Assembly (NCBI GenBank): GCA_020831485.1
Contig: JAFIGG010000135.1
Location: 1-64,000, forward strand
Length of the DNA stretch: 64,000 bases
DNA from: Opitutales bacterium
GTDB taxonomy: Bacteria; Verrucomicrobiota; Verrucomicrobiia; Opitutales; Oceanipulchritudinaceae
Reading direction: 5' to 3'
A program made the translations under genes and the position numbers. This document shows positions 24,913 to 33,756 of the stretch, one piece after another. Position 1 is the first letter of the stretch, and every line of letters starts with the position of its first letter. The notes under the pieces are model-generated. The model was not told where the DNA came from and made no database searches. It saw only the letters and a list, made by a program, of their open reading frames with translations.

Positions 24913-26195
24913 AAACCAAACCCCTTGCAGAAATCGTCCCGGCCTCATTAGACACCGGTTCCGGGACGGTCTGGTTGCAGTTAGGCCAATTGCTTGATGC
25001 CGCCAAGCGCCGTTGCCATCACAACGCTCATCTCGTTTATGATTCAAATGGCATCCTACACGCTAGTGAAGCCCCTCCACCACCGGAGCTCACACGGGCG
25101 GCACAGACGCTGAACCTGCCTGATGCTCTCGCCCTTCCACTACTCTTCGACGGCCACACCCACATCAACCTCTGCGGAGGTGAGACTGACGCCCAAAGAC
25201 GCAATGCAGCACAGTTGCAGGAACCCGGCCCGCTCCTCGAGCAAGCACAGGAAAGAGCCCGCGCGATCTTCCACATGGGCGTAAGAGCACTGCGCGATGG
25301 CGGCGACAAAGACGGCGTGGGACTAGCGCTCTCATCCAAAGCAAATGCGTCCAACACCGAAGCCTTCAGGATGGCCCGCGTATTCAGCCCTGGCCCCGGC
25401 ATCCATCGCCGCGGTCGCTACGGCAGCTTCTTTTCCACACCCGTCGAGGCATTTGCTTCGGAAGCCGATTGCGTGGCCTCCCGTGCAGCCCTCGGGGCAG
25501 CGCATATCAAAATCGTTCCCACTGGAATCATAAACTTCGCCAAAGGTGCCGTAACTGCAAAACCCCAGTTCTCCAGAGACGAAATACGTGCTTTCAAAGA
25601 GGCAACTGCCGCCCACGGCCTCCACCTCATGGCGCATGCGTCGGGAGAGGACGGCATCGGGAACGCCATTCAGGGAGGGGTTGATACAATTGAGCACGGA
25701 TATTTCATCACCCGTGAGCAACTGGCAATCATGCGCGACCAAAACCAGATCTGGGTACCCACCTTCGCTCCTGTACATCGCCAGATAATCCACGCTGATG
25801 AAATGGGCTGGGACGATGCTATAGTTGGCAACCTCCGCCGCATCCTGGATGGCCACGCCAAAAGCCTTGGACAGGCAATGGACATGGGCATCGAAATCCT
25901 AATTGGCAGCGACGCAGGTTCCTACGGTGTGCCCCACGCAATCGGTCTCTTCGAAGAAATCTGGCTTATGAGTCAGGCCGGAATGCCCGCCCTGGAAGCC
26001 CTCTGCCGCGCAATCCACGACAACCCGCTCCGCCTTGCTCCGAAACTGGAACCCAACACCATCACGGCGGGCCGCGAAGCCACTTTCCTGCTGGCACCAA
26101 CCGCCGCGCTCAAAGACGCCCGCGAGCTTGCCAAAGCCACCGTTCTTGTCCGGGGAGCCCCTGTGCAGCAACCCGAAATCAGAGGCTTACTGTGA
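24909..26195 (+). CDS. Imidazolonepropionase-like amidohydrolase
   Basis: A 428-aa metal-dependent hydrolase with the amidohydrolase ligand set: HTHINL near the N-terminus, HIKIVPTG (Lys), LMAHASG (His), IEHGYFIT (His) and IGSDAGSYG (Asp). It hydrolyses an amide, lactam or similar bond; the substrate cannot be read from the sequence. Its start overlaps the MTII stop by 4 nt, so it belongs to the methyltransferase operon. It may act on the carrier or leaving group of the methylated substrate, or on a folate or cyclic side product. No signal peptide. Confidence 0.85.
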   Translation: MKTKPLAEIVPASLDTGSGTVWLQLGQLLDAAKRRCHHNAHLVYDSNGILHASEAPPPPELTRAAQTLNLPDALALPLLFDGHTHINLCGGETDAQRRNAAQLQEPGPLLEQAQERARAIFHMGVRALRDGGDKDGVGLALSSKANASNTEAFRMARVFSPGPGIHRRGRYGSFFSTPVEAFASEADCVASRAALGAAHIKIVPTGIINFAKGAVTAKPQFSRDEIRAFKEATAAHGLHLMAHASGEDGIGNAIQGGVDTIEHGYFITREQLAIMRDQNQIWVPTFAPVHRQIIHADEMGWDDAIVGNLRRILDGHAKSLGQAMDMGIEILIGSDAGSYGVPHAIGLFEEIWLMSQAGMPALEALCRAIHDNPLRLAPKLEPNTITAGREATFLLAPTAALKDARELAKATVLVRGAPVQQPEIRGLL

Positions 26196-26343
26196 AAGGC
26201 CTCCTCTCTCTCGCCTCCGGCCCAAGCAAAGAACTCCTAACATCAAGAGCCAGATACAAACATTTAAGCGCGAAATACAATAAACCCCAACGGATATCCG
26301 CTATTCTTCTCCTACCTTTTTCAAAACCAACAAGACTTATACA

Positions 26344-26979
26344 ATGAGCACACGCGAAGACCTGAAAACCGCCATCATCAACGGCAAACGCAAAGATGTT
26401 AAAACAATCATCCCCGAACTCCTTGAAGCAGGCGAAACCCCAGTCGACCTTCTTGAGAAAGCGATGATCCCGGCGATGAGCGCCGTGGGCGAAAAATTCA
26501 AAAACAACGAAGTTTTTGTGCCTGAGATGCTGGTCTCGGCACGGGCTATGAAGGAGGGCATGAAACTGATCGAGCCCGCCTTGATCGAAGCTGGAATCAA
26601 GCCCAAGCACACCGCCATCATAGGCACCGTTGAGGGCGACCTCCACGACATCGGCAAAAACCTCGTTGCCACTATGTGGAAGGGTGCTGGCTTTGAAGTA
26701 ATCGACCTTGGGGTGAATGTCCCACCAGCTCAATTCGTCGATGCGATCAAGACCCATCAGCCTGCTATTGTCGGCCTTTCAGCCCTGCTGACTACCACCA
26801 TGCCTTCCATGAAAACGACGGTCGCCGCTATCCGTGAGGCGGGCTTCGATACAGTCAAGATCCTTATTGGTGGTGCCCCCATTACTCAAAGCTATGCTGA
26901 CGAAATCGGTGCCGACGGCTATGCCCAAGACGCTGGAAGCGCCGTCGATGCCGCCAAGGCAACTCTAGGTGCGGCCTAA
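26344..26979 (+). CDS. Corrinoid (B12-binding) methyl-carrier protein
   Basis: A 211-aa MtaC/MtvC-type corrinoid protein: helical cap domain (1-85) followed by a Rossmann-like cobalamin domain with the lower-ligand motif DLHDIGKN (Asp99, His101, Gly104), then LSALLTTTM and IGGAPITQ. It accepts a methyl group on cobalt from an MTI enzyme and passes it to the MTII enzyme. It is the only corrinoid protein in the window, while four UroD-family candidates are present, so it may serve several MTI partners. A 148-bp gap separates it from the amidohydrolase; no clear promoter or riboswitch was recognised there. Confidence 0.95.
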   Translation: MSTREDLKTAIINGKRKDVKTIIPELLEAGETPVDLLEKAMIPAMSAVGEKFKNNEVFVPEMLVSARAMKEGMKLIEPALIEAGIKPKHTAIIGTVEGDLHDIGKNLVATMWKGAGFEVIDLGVNVPPAQFVDAIKTHQPAIVGLSALLTTTMPSMKTTVAAIREAGFDTVKILIGGAPITQSYADEIGADGYAQDAGSAVDAAKATLGAA

Positions 26980-27054
26980 GCTCAGATCGTTTTAAATGAC
27001 AGAGACCTGCTCGACGCCGTAATCGTGGGCGTCAAAAAAAACAAAAAAATCGAC

Positions 27055-28434
27055 ATGGCAACTATCTCAGGCAAACAGATTCTAATCAACGCACTCCGCT
27101 GCCAGCCCACCGAACGCACCCCATGGGTGCCATTCGTCGGAGTCCACGGCGGTGCTCTGATCGGCGTCAACGCGACCGAATACCTGCAAAACGCCGATCA
27201 CATCATAGCTGGGCTCAAGGCCGCCGCAGAACGCTACAGCCCCGACGGCTTACCCGTCGTTTTTGACCTCCAGATCGAGGCGGAAATCCTCGGCTGCGAC
27301 CTCGCCTGGGCTGCGGAAACACCACCCTCTGTGGCCAGCCATCCTCTGGATGAGGACTACGACCTCTCCTCGCTGGCGGAGTTCAATGTAGGGAAAGGCC
27401 GCATTCCTCTCGTCCTAGACGCCGTGCGCCGCAGCAAAGAGGCATTCGGAGAGGAAATAGCCCTGTATGGCCTCTTGACCGGGCCACTCACGCTTGCACT
27501 CCACCTGCGGGGCGACGACGTCCTCCTTGACATGTTCGACGAGGAAGAGGCCGTGCCTAAACTTTTCGACTACTGCGCCGATGTAGCCATCCAGATGGTC
27601 GACGCCTACATCGATGCGGGAATCGACGTTATCGGTGTAGTCGACCCCATGATCAGCCAGATTGGCCCAGAGCATTTTGAGGAGGCGGTAACCCCTGCCC
27701 TCAATAAAATCTTTGACCACATCCGAGCTCGCGGAGCTCTTTCGTCCCTCTTTGTTTGTGGCAACGCCACTCGCAACCTGGAAGTTATGTGTGCCACTAC
27801 CTGCGACAATATTTCCGTCGATGAAAACGTCGGCATGGTTGAGCTGGCGCGCATCGCTCGGGCCGCTGGAAAATCCTTCGGAGGGAACCTGCAGCTCACC
27901 GTTGTTCTCCTTCTCGGCGAAACAGACGACGCAGAACGCGATACTGTGCGATGCCTCGATCAGGCAGGGGCGGGGGCAGGCTTCGTTCTGGCACCCGGCT
28001 GCGACCTGCCCTACGCCGTTAAACCGGAAAACATCGAAGCTGTGGCTGCTCTGGTACGCGATCCTTACAAGTTAGAGGTCGCCCGTAACCTACCGGACAA
28101 GGATAAAAACGACAACTTTGATGACATCCACATCCCCGATTACTCAAAAGAACCCGCCGTTATCGTAGATGTGGTCACCCTCGACTCGGCTGGTTGCGCA
28201 CCCTGCGCCTACATGGTCAAAGCCGCGCAGGAAGCTGGCAAAGCCTTTGGCCAGCCTTGCGAAATCCGTGAGCACAAAATCACTGGTCGCGACGGCCTCG
28301 GCTACATGACGAAGCTTGGCTGCACAGCTATCCCAAGCATATGTATCGACGGCAAGGAGCAATTCGCCTCTATAATACCTGCCCGCCAGGATATTGTCGA
28401 CTTGCTGCAGAAGGCAACGTTGGCGAAGGTCTGA
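27055..28434 (+). CDS. UroD-family methyltransferase-like protein 2 fused to thioredoxin-like domain
   Basis: A 459-aa protein (ATG 27055; GTG 27025 possible). Residues 1-345 have the MtaA-like UroD fold. At the zinc site the strand is LFVCGN: Cys235 is kept but the usual His is Phe233; the second Cys (APGCDLP, Cys316) is kept. Residues about 365-459 form a thioredoxin/glutaredoxin-like domain with CAPC (381-384) and a cis-Pro-type loop TAIPSICIDG. The fusion may use its dithiol in methyl transfer, in redox control of the corrinoid, or as methyl acceptor; this is inference. It lies between the corrinoid protein and the CobW-like gene. Confidence 0.82.
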   Translation: MATISGKQILINALRCQPTERTPWVPFVGVHGGALIGVNATEYLQNADHIIAGLKAAAERYSPDGLPVVFDLQIEAEILGCDLAWAAETPPSVASHPLDEDYDLSSLAEFNVGKGRIPLVLDAVRRSKEAFGEEIALYGLLTGPLTLALHLRGDDVLLDMFDEEEAVPKLFDYCADVAIQMVDAYIDAGIDVIGVVDPMISQIGPEHFEEAVTPALNKIFDHIRARGALSSLFVCGNATRNLEVMCATTCDNISVDENVGMVELARIARAAGKSFGGNLQLTVVLLLGETDDAERDTVRCLDQAGAGAGFVLAPGCDLPYAVKPENIEAVAALVRDPYKLEVARNLPDKDKNDNFDDIHIPDYSKEPAVIVDVVTLDSAGCAPCAYMVKAAQEAGKAFGQPCEIREHKITGRDGLGYMTKLGCTAIPSICIDGKEQFASIIPARQDIVDLLQKATLAKV

Positions 28435-28508
28435 GCGATGCCTCCCGACTCACAACTCTTGATCACCGGTCTGCAGCAGCTGAGGACAGCTGCCAACAGA
28501 AGATAGGT

Positions 28509-29405
28509 ATGCCTTCAAAAAAGATCCCCGTCATTCTTGTCACCGGCTTCCTTGGCAGCGGCAAGACCACCCTCCTGCGCCGTCTCGCCGAAATGCACCG
28601 GGACTGGCGGATGGTCTTTCTGGTCAATGAATTCGCCAAAACAGATATCGACGGCGAGAAGCTGGCCGCCACCGGATCCAAGACACTGAGTGTGGTTGGC
28701 GGCAGCCTCTTTTGCGAATGCAAGGCAGGAGATTTCCTTAAGATCATGCAGGAAGAGGTGCTGGGTTGTCACCGCACAAGCCCTCTCGATGCAGTTTTGA
28801 TCGAAACCAGCGGTACCGCCAACCCCGAGGCCATTGGCCAATTGATGGCCAACCACGGGCTGGCCTCCAATTTCGAACTGCGCTCAATCGTCACAGTCGT
28901 CGCACCAGCGAAACTGCCAAAACTAATGGGTAATCTGCCCGTCGTGGAAGCCCAACTTCGTTCAAGCGACTTGATCGTGATCAACAAGACTGACACCGTT
29001 GCTGCCGCTACTCTGGATTGTATCGAGACTACGATCCGACAGCGAAACGCCGAAGCCAATATTGTCCGGGCTGAATTCTGCAAGTTTGACTTTTTTCTCC
29101 CGGAGAAGCGTCCAGTCGCGCCCAGCAACGATCTTTCGACCTGCGAGGCAAACCCCTTCACGACGGCGGAAGTAGAATGGCCAAAGGATCGCCCCCTCAA
29201 CGAAGCACGTGCGTGGCTTGCCTCATTACCCGAAACCATTCTCAGGATCAAAGGCCGTATCCGAACCCCGGAAGGCGACTGGCACGTCGAACGCACCGTC
29301 GATTCCCTCAACATTGAGCCGGCGCCACCCGGCCCTACCCGCCTGGTCCTTATCGCCCACGACGACGACGAAAAAGATTTATTCAGTATCTTGCGTCCAT
29401 CTTGA
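28509..29405 (+). CDS. CobW/G3E-family GTPase (metal/cobalamin-associated chaperone)
   Basis: A 298-aa G3E GTPase from ATG 28509: Walker A GFLGSGKTTL, a metal-binding LFCECK in the position of the family CxCC, ETSG (G3) and NKTD (G4). G3E proteins load metals or cofactors into enzymes (HypB, UreG, MeaB, CobW). In this operon a role in zinc supply to UroD-type enzymes or in corrinoid handling is plausible. It starts 75 nt after the UroD-thioredoxin gene and 17 nt before the DUF1638 gene. Which metal is unknown. Confidence 0.88.
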   Translation: MPSKKIPVILVTGFLGSGKTTLLRRLAEMHRDWRMVFLVNEFAKTDIDGEKLAATGSKTLSVVGGSLFCECKAGDFLKIMQEEVLGCHRTSPLDAVLIETSGTANPEAIGQLMANHGLASNFELRSIVTVVAPAKLPKLMGNLPVVEAQLRSSDLIVINKTDTVAAATLDCIETTIRQRNAEANIVRAEFCKFDFFLPEKRPVAPSNDLSTCEANPFTTAEVEWPKDRPLNEARAWLASLPETILRIKGRIRTPEGDWHVERTVDSLNIEPAPPGPTRLVLIAHDDDEKDLFSILRPS

Positions 29406-29421
29406 TTCATCCTTCCCTCAA

Positions 29422-30147
29422 ATGCCCTCATCCTACGCGATTCTGGCCTGCGACGTCTTCCGGGAAGAGCTTGAAGAGCTTTGCAGACGTACGCCCACCT
29501 GCAAAGCCCTTCGTTTCCTTGAAATGGGTTTGCACGATCAGCCCAAACTGCTGCGCGAGCGCATTCAGGAAGCCCTGTCTCAAATCGAGGCCGACCCAAG
29601 CGTCGAGGCCATCGCCCTTGCTTACGGGCGCTGCGGCAACGGCCTCATCGGCGTCACCGCTGGACGCTGCCCACTCATTCTCCCGCAAGCTCACGATTGC
29701 ATCTCCATCCTCCTGGGTGGTACCGAGCGCCATGCTGCAATTCTGAAGGAAAATCCCGGCACATACTTCTACTCTCCCGGCTGGGTCCGCGAGAAACGCG
29801 TACCAGGCCCCGACCGCGAGGAGTGGCTGCGCAATCTTTACGCCGATCGCTATCCGGATGACAATGAGATGATTGACGATCTTGTCGAAGCGGACGCCGA
29901 AACCTTTGCCCACCACAACTGTGCCGCCTACGTTGCCGTCACCGATAACCCGACCGCCCGCGACTACTGTCGGAACTGTGCCCGTCACCTCGGCTGGAAC
30001 CACCGGGAGCTTGACGGCGACCCCGGATTTCTCAACGCGCTCGTCCATGCGCAGTGGGACGATTCCCGTTTCCTTCACATCTCTCCGGGGCACCGCATCG
30101 CAGCCAACGGGGAGGGCCGTCTCTATGCCCAAGGCCACCGCCCATGA
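29422..30147 (+). CDS. DUF1638 protein associated with corrinoid methyltransferases
   Basis: A 241-aa protein with a DUF1638 signature: ILACDVFREELEEL, AYGRCGNG, LPQAHDCISILLGG and YFYSPGW. Several Cys are conserved in the family (CDVF, RCGNG, HDC, CRNC). Its biochemical role is not known, but the family is habitually found beside corrinoid proteins and RACo-type activases, as here. The stop overlaps the ATG of the RACo-like gene (ATGA), showing tight coupling. No membrane or signal segments. Confidence 0.85.
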   Translation: MPSSYAILACDVFREELEELCRRTPTCKALRFLEMGLHDQPKLLRERIQEALSQIEADPSVEAIALAYGRCGNGLIGVTAGRCPLILPQAHDCISILLGGTERHAAILKENPGTYFYSPGWVREKRVPGPDREEWLRNLYADRYPDDNEMIDDLVEADAETFAHHNCAAYVAVTDNPTARDYCRNCARHLGWNHRELDGDPGFLNALVHAQWDDSRFLHISPGHRIAANGEGRLYAQGHRP

Positions 30148-31685
30148 TTCGCATTGAAAAACCCGACGGTGGCAGCATCGAACGCCCGCGCCCGCAAGAC
30201 CCCTCGCAGCTCCTGACGAACTGGCTGGAACAACAGCAGATCCCACTCAACACCCGTTGTGGCGGACGCGGCTTCTGCCAGGGCTGTCTGGTCGAGATCG
30301 AGGGCATTACCCTGCGTGCCTGCCAGACGGATTGCCAATCAATTTCTTCGATCCGCATACCCACCTCCTCTCTGCGCGACCACAGCCTTAGCGGAGTCAG
30401 CATTTTTGAAATCGACGGCCCGGCTCCACAATCCCTTCCGCGTCCGGGACTTGGTCTCGCCCTCGACATCGGAACCACTACAGTGGCCGCTGCTCTTTGG
30501 GACCTGAAGAATGGGGTATGCCTTGCTCATGGAGCCCTCGCAAACGAACAGCGTCGCTATGGAGACAACGTCCTCAGCCGTATCGATCACGCCGTGAGCA
30601 TGGGCGGGGGCAGCGCAAAACTTCAGTCCGCCCTCATCGATGAAACCATCCAACCCCTCATCGACCGGCTCTGCCGCCAAGCCAGTCGCTGCTCTGAGGA
30701 GATTGCCGAAGCCGTCGCAGCAGGCAATACCGTCATGCTCCACAGCCTCGCTGGCTCCAGTCTGTCTGGTTTTGCAGCCTATCCTTTTAAGCCTGAATTT
30801 CTGACAGCCCGGACACTTTCTGCCCGCAGTCTGGGACTGGACGCGGATTTCTCTATTCTCTGCGGACACAACCTTGGCCCTTTTGTTGGTGCCGATATTG
30901 CCCTCGGGGCCTACGCCTGCGGGATGACATCCAAAAGTGAAACCGCCCTTCTGATCGACTTCGGTACGAACGGGGAGATTCTCCTAAAACATCCCGGCGG
31001 GACCCTGGCCACCGCAACCGCAGCCGGACCTGCTTTCGAGGGTGGGCGCCTTCGATACGGTGCTCCCGCCCACGACGGGGTTGTCTCCGCACTTCAACGC
31101 CAACCCCAAAGCTGGCAGATCAGTATCTGCGGAGGCGGCAAGGCCTCAGCCAAAACCCGTGCCCTCTCTGGTGCCGCCTACATCGACTTCCTTGCACTGG
31201 CTTTGCGCGACGGTATTCTTTCCCCTATGGGCCGGATGAATCCGCAACACCCAGAGGTCAAACCAGTCGGCACAGCAGACCAAAATGGCTACGGAGTCGC
31301 CGTCACCAGCAGGATCTCCGTCACTGAAACCGATGTGGCCGAGTTAATACAGGCTAAGGCCGCCATAGCCGCCGGAGTCACGACCCTGCTTGAAGTCGCA
31401 GGCTTAAGTGTAAACGCCATCCAAACCCTCTACATTGCCGGCGGCTTTGGCTACCATCTCAACATCGCTCACGCTATCGCCATTGGAATGCTACCCAATC
31501 TTTCCGCCGAGCGCATCAAAATTATCGGTAACGCCTCCCTCGGAGGCGCCTCCCGCCTTCTGCAAACGCAAGACGACACTGACCTTCAAGACCTCGCCGC
31601 GCATACCAGGGTCATCGAACTCAACCAGATCAACTCCTTCGAAGATCACTTCATCGACGCCATGCCACTCCAACCCACGAATTAA
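30144..31685 (+). CDS. RACo/RamA-like corrinoid reductive activase (2Fe-2S ASKHA ATPase)
   Basis: A 513-aa protein from ATG 30144. The N-terminus is a plant-type 2Fe-2S ferredoxin domain with Cys39, Cys45, Cys48 and Cys60 (TRCGGRGFCQGC). The rest is an ASKHA ATPase: LALDIGTTTV, LIDFGTNGEI and YIAGGFGYHLN. Such proteins reduce cob(II)alamin to cob(I)alamin in corrinoid proteins using ATP, which is needed to rescue the carrier after accidental oxidation. This is important in an aerobic host. It overlaps DUF1638 by 4 nt and precedes UroD protein 3 by 22 nt. It is shorter than typical RACo (about 630 aa), mainly in the linker. Confidence 0.93.
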   Translation: MIRIEKPDGGSIERPRPQDPSQLLTNWLEQQQIPLNTRCGGRGFCQGCLVEIEGITLRACQTDCQSISSIRIPTSSLRDHSLSGVSIFEIDGPAPQSLPRPGLGLALDIGTTTVAAALWDLKNGVCLAHGALANEQRRYGDNVLSRIDHAVSMGGGSAKLQSALIDETIQPLIDRLCRQASRCSEEIAEAVAAGNTVMLHSLAGSSLSGFAAYPFKPEFLTARTLSARSLGLDADFSILCGHNLGPFVGADIALGAYACGMTSKSETALLIDFGTNGEILLKHPGGTLATATAAGPAFEGGRLRYGAPAHDGVVSALQRQPQSWQISICGGGKASAKTRALSGAAYIDFLALALRDGILSPMGRMNPQHPEVKPVGTADQNGYGVAVTSRISVTETDVAELIQAKAAIAAGVTTLLEVAGLSVNAIQTLYIAGGFGYHLNIAHAIAIGMLPNLSAERIKIIGNASLGGASRLLQTQDDTDLQDLAAHTRVIELNQINSFEDHFIDAMPLQPTN

Positions 31686-31707
31686 TCCACCCTTTAACTT
31701 TTTAAAA

Positions 31708-32766
31708 ATGAAGCCAAAAGAACGCATCCTCCACACCCTCAACCGTATACCCACCGACCGACCGCCAGTAGATGTCTGGCTGACTCCGGAAGTCCTCCAA
31801 GACTTGCGTCGCCACACCGGCATTGAGGACGAACTGACACTCTACCAGAAACTTGGCGTCGATAAGATCGTCTGGATCTTCCCCGGCTATCAGACCGCCA
31901 GCTACGACCCCAACCACAGCCAGGGTCGCGATCCCTGGGGCGTGCCAACAGTGCAGGTGCAGTCTGGGGCCGCGACCTATCAGGAATATGGTGATCCGCC
32001 TCTCGGTGAAATGGATGAAGTCGAGGAAATGCAATCCTACCCACTCTGGCCCGATGCAGACAGCTTCAATTACAAGGCAGCCCGCGAGGCCGCCGAGCGT
32101 GCCCGCCGCTTTGACTTTGCTACTATCGGGCCATGGGTCTCTCACTTCGAGATATACTGCCATCTTCGGGGCATGGAAAACGCCCTTATGGATACCGTAG
32201 CGGAGGAGGAATTCCTCACGGCTACCCTGGACCGCATCGAATCTATCCAGACCGCGATGATGGAGCGCTACTTTTCCGAACTGGGTGACCTTGTCGACAT
32301 GCTCTTCATTTCCGATGATCTCGGAACCCAGGAGAGCCAGCTCATTTCCGTCCCGACCTTTCAAAAGCACCTCAAACCGCGCCTGCGCCGATGGTGCGAC
32401 CTCGCACACCGCCACGGCAAAAAAGTACTCTTTCACACCGACGGCTCTTCCCGCGCCTTCCTGCCCGACTTGTTTGATGCAGGGGTCGATGTCCTCAACC
32501 CAATCCAGCACGTCTGCCCAGGCATGGAACGCGCTCAACTCAAAGCGGATTTTGGTGACGCCTTCATCTTCCACGGCGGCATAGAAAACCAATCAATTCT
32601 CCCCCGTGGAACGCCCGAACAAGTCCGCAGGGAAGTTCACTCTTGTCTGGACACCCTCGGCGCAGGCGGCGGCTACATTCCCAGCTCCTGTCACAATATT
32701 CAGGCTGGCACTCCAGTCGAAAACGTTCTTGCCATGATCGAAGCCGTACACAACTACGACTCCTGA
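31708..32766 (+). CDS. UroD-family methyltransferase-like protein 3 (O-demethylase MTI type)
   Basis: A 352-aa UroD-fold protein starting MKPKERILHTLNRIPTDRPP. The zinc-site strand reads LFHTDGS (His243-Thr-Asp245), the His-x-Asp type also seen in UroD protein 1, rather than the His-x-Cys of MtaA. This pattern occurs in UroD-family proteins annotated with O-demethylase roles. A second candidate ligand region is PSSCHNIQ near residue 330. It is the last gene of the plus-strand corrinoid run and the best MTI candidate for the corrinoid protein at 26344. Downstream lies a convergent AraC gene. Confidence 0.85.
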   Translation: MKPKERILHTLNRIPTDRPPVDVWLTPEVLQDLRRHTGIEDELTLYQKLGVDKIVWIFPGYQTASYDPNHSQGRDPWGVPTVQVQSGAATYQEYGDPPLGEMDEVEEMQSYPLWPDADSFNYKAAREAAERARRFDFATIGPWVSHFEIYCHLRGMENALMDTVAEEEFLTATLDRIESIQTAMMERYFSELGDLVDMLFISDDLGTQESQLISVPTFQKHLKPRLRRWCDLAHRHGKKVLFHTDGSSRAFLPDLFDAGVDVLNPIQHVCPGMERAQLKADFGDAFIFHGGIENQSILPRGTPEQVRREVHSCLDTLGAGGGYIPSSCHNIQAGTPVENVLAMIEAVHNYDS

Positions 32767-32796
32767 AAATGGTTTGCAGCATTTCCACCAGTGGCC

Positions 32797-33651
32797 TTAC
32801 CCTCGCAATACCTTGCTCCGATACTCACGGGGAGTGCAGCTATAGGCTTCACGGAAACGACGGTTAAAATTTGAGAGGTTATTAAAACCACACGCAAAGG
32901 CGATCTCCGTTACCGTTGCAGAAGTCTCAACCAGAAGACGGCAAGCCTGCCCCAAACGCACCTCATTAAGAAAAGCTGAAAAGGTTTTTCTAGTGTTAGC
33001 ACGAAACAAGCGACTGAAATAGGCCGGAGCCAGACCGACCGACCGAGCCATGTCTACGTGCGTGATCGCTTCGGCGTAGTGCCTCCGAATGAAACTGCAC
33101 GCCCTGCCAATGGACTCTGGCACTTCTGCAGGTGCGCTCGTACTATACAATTCGCTGGCCAGTTCATGAACTTCGCAATCGCTCAACAAAATATCTATCA
33201 GCTCAATAAAGGCACGCCAGCGGTGCAACATTGTCCGCTCCCGGATTGCCGCAAGGCATGCACCCGCCCGGGCGGAGACAGCCAAGCTAAAAGACAATCC
33301 CCGCTCCGCACGCGCAAGAAGCTGCCGGAAACCTTCAAACTCGGGCATCTGCGCCAAGCTCACTAAATTGCCCTCAAGCGTGAATTGCAACACCTCGGCA
33401 CGGGCACGCCCGCTACCCGCTTTTCCATTTCGGTAAACATGGGGCAGATTGGCTCCAATCAAACACAGATCCCCCGGTTGAAAAGGCGCAACGTGATCCC
33501 CGATCATGCGCTCGCCCTCGCTTTCCAAAATATAGGTAAGCTCTATTTCGGGGTGAAAATGGAGCGGGTGGTCAAAGCTTGGTAAATCAATTAAACGAGT
33601 GACAAAACTAGAGCTTATCACTGGCTCAATTAGCTCAAGGGAAGGGCGCAT
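32797..33651 (-). CDS. AraC-family regulator with cupin sensor
   Basis: A 284-aa protein: N-terminal cupin-like sugar-sensing domain (HFHPEIELTYILESEG) and C-terminal AraC double helix-turn-helix (ITHVDMARSVGLAPAYFSRLF; VTEIAFACGFNNLSNFNRRF). It is divergent from the UroD 4-ferredoxin-P450-SSS-sulfatase genes, with 105 bp between the starts, and likely controls them. AraC proteins of this layout usually activate sugar-uptake or catabolism genes. Confidence 0.93.
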   Translation of the reverse strand: MRPSLELIEPVISSSFVTRLIDLPSFDHPLHFHPEIELTYILESEGERMIGDHVAPFQPGDLCLIGANLPHVYRNGKAGSGRARAEVLQFTLEGNLVSLAQMPEFEGFRQLLARAERGLSFSLAVSARAGACLAAIRERTMLHRWRAFIELIDILLSDCEVHELASELYSTSAPAEVPESIGRACSFIRRHYAEAITHVDMARSVGLAPAYFSRLFRANTRKTFSAFLNEVRLGQACRLLVETSATVTEIAFACGFNNLSNFNRRFREAYSCTPREYRSKVLRG

Positions 33652-33756
33652 ACTTAAGATGGATTACACTTCATAAAAAAGTCAATAAAGTATCAGTAAA
33701 AGCCAATTCAAGAACAGAATCCTACTGGAATCTTTGCGACAATTTCTTTCCCTAAT

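Noticed and set aside
26980-27054. Hairpin GACGCC/GGCGTC followed by A-run before UroD protein 2
   Set aside because: Only 6 bp and no T-run on the plus strand; not a credible terminator.
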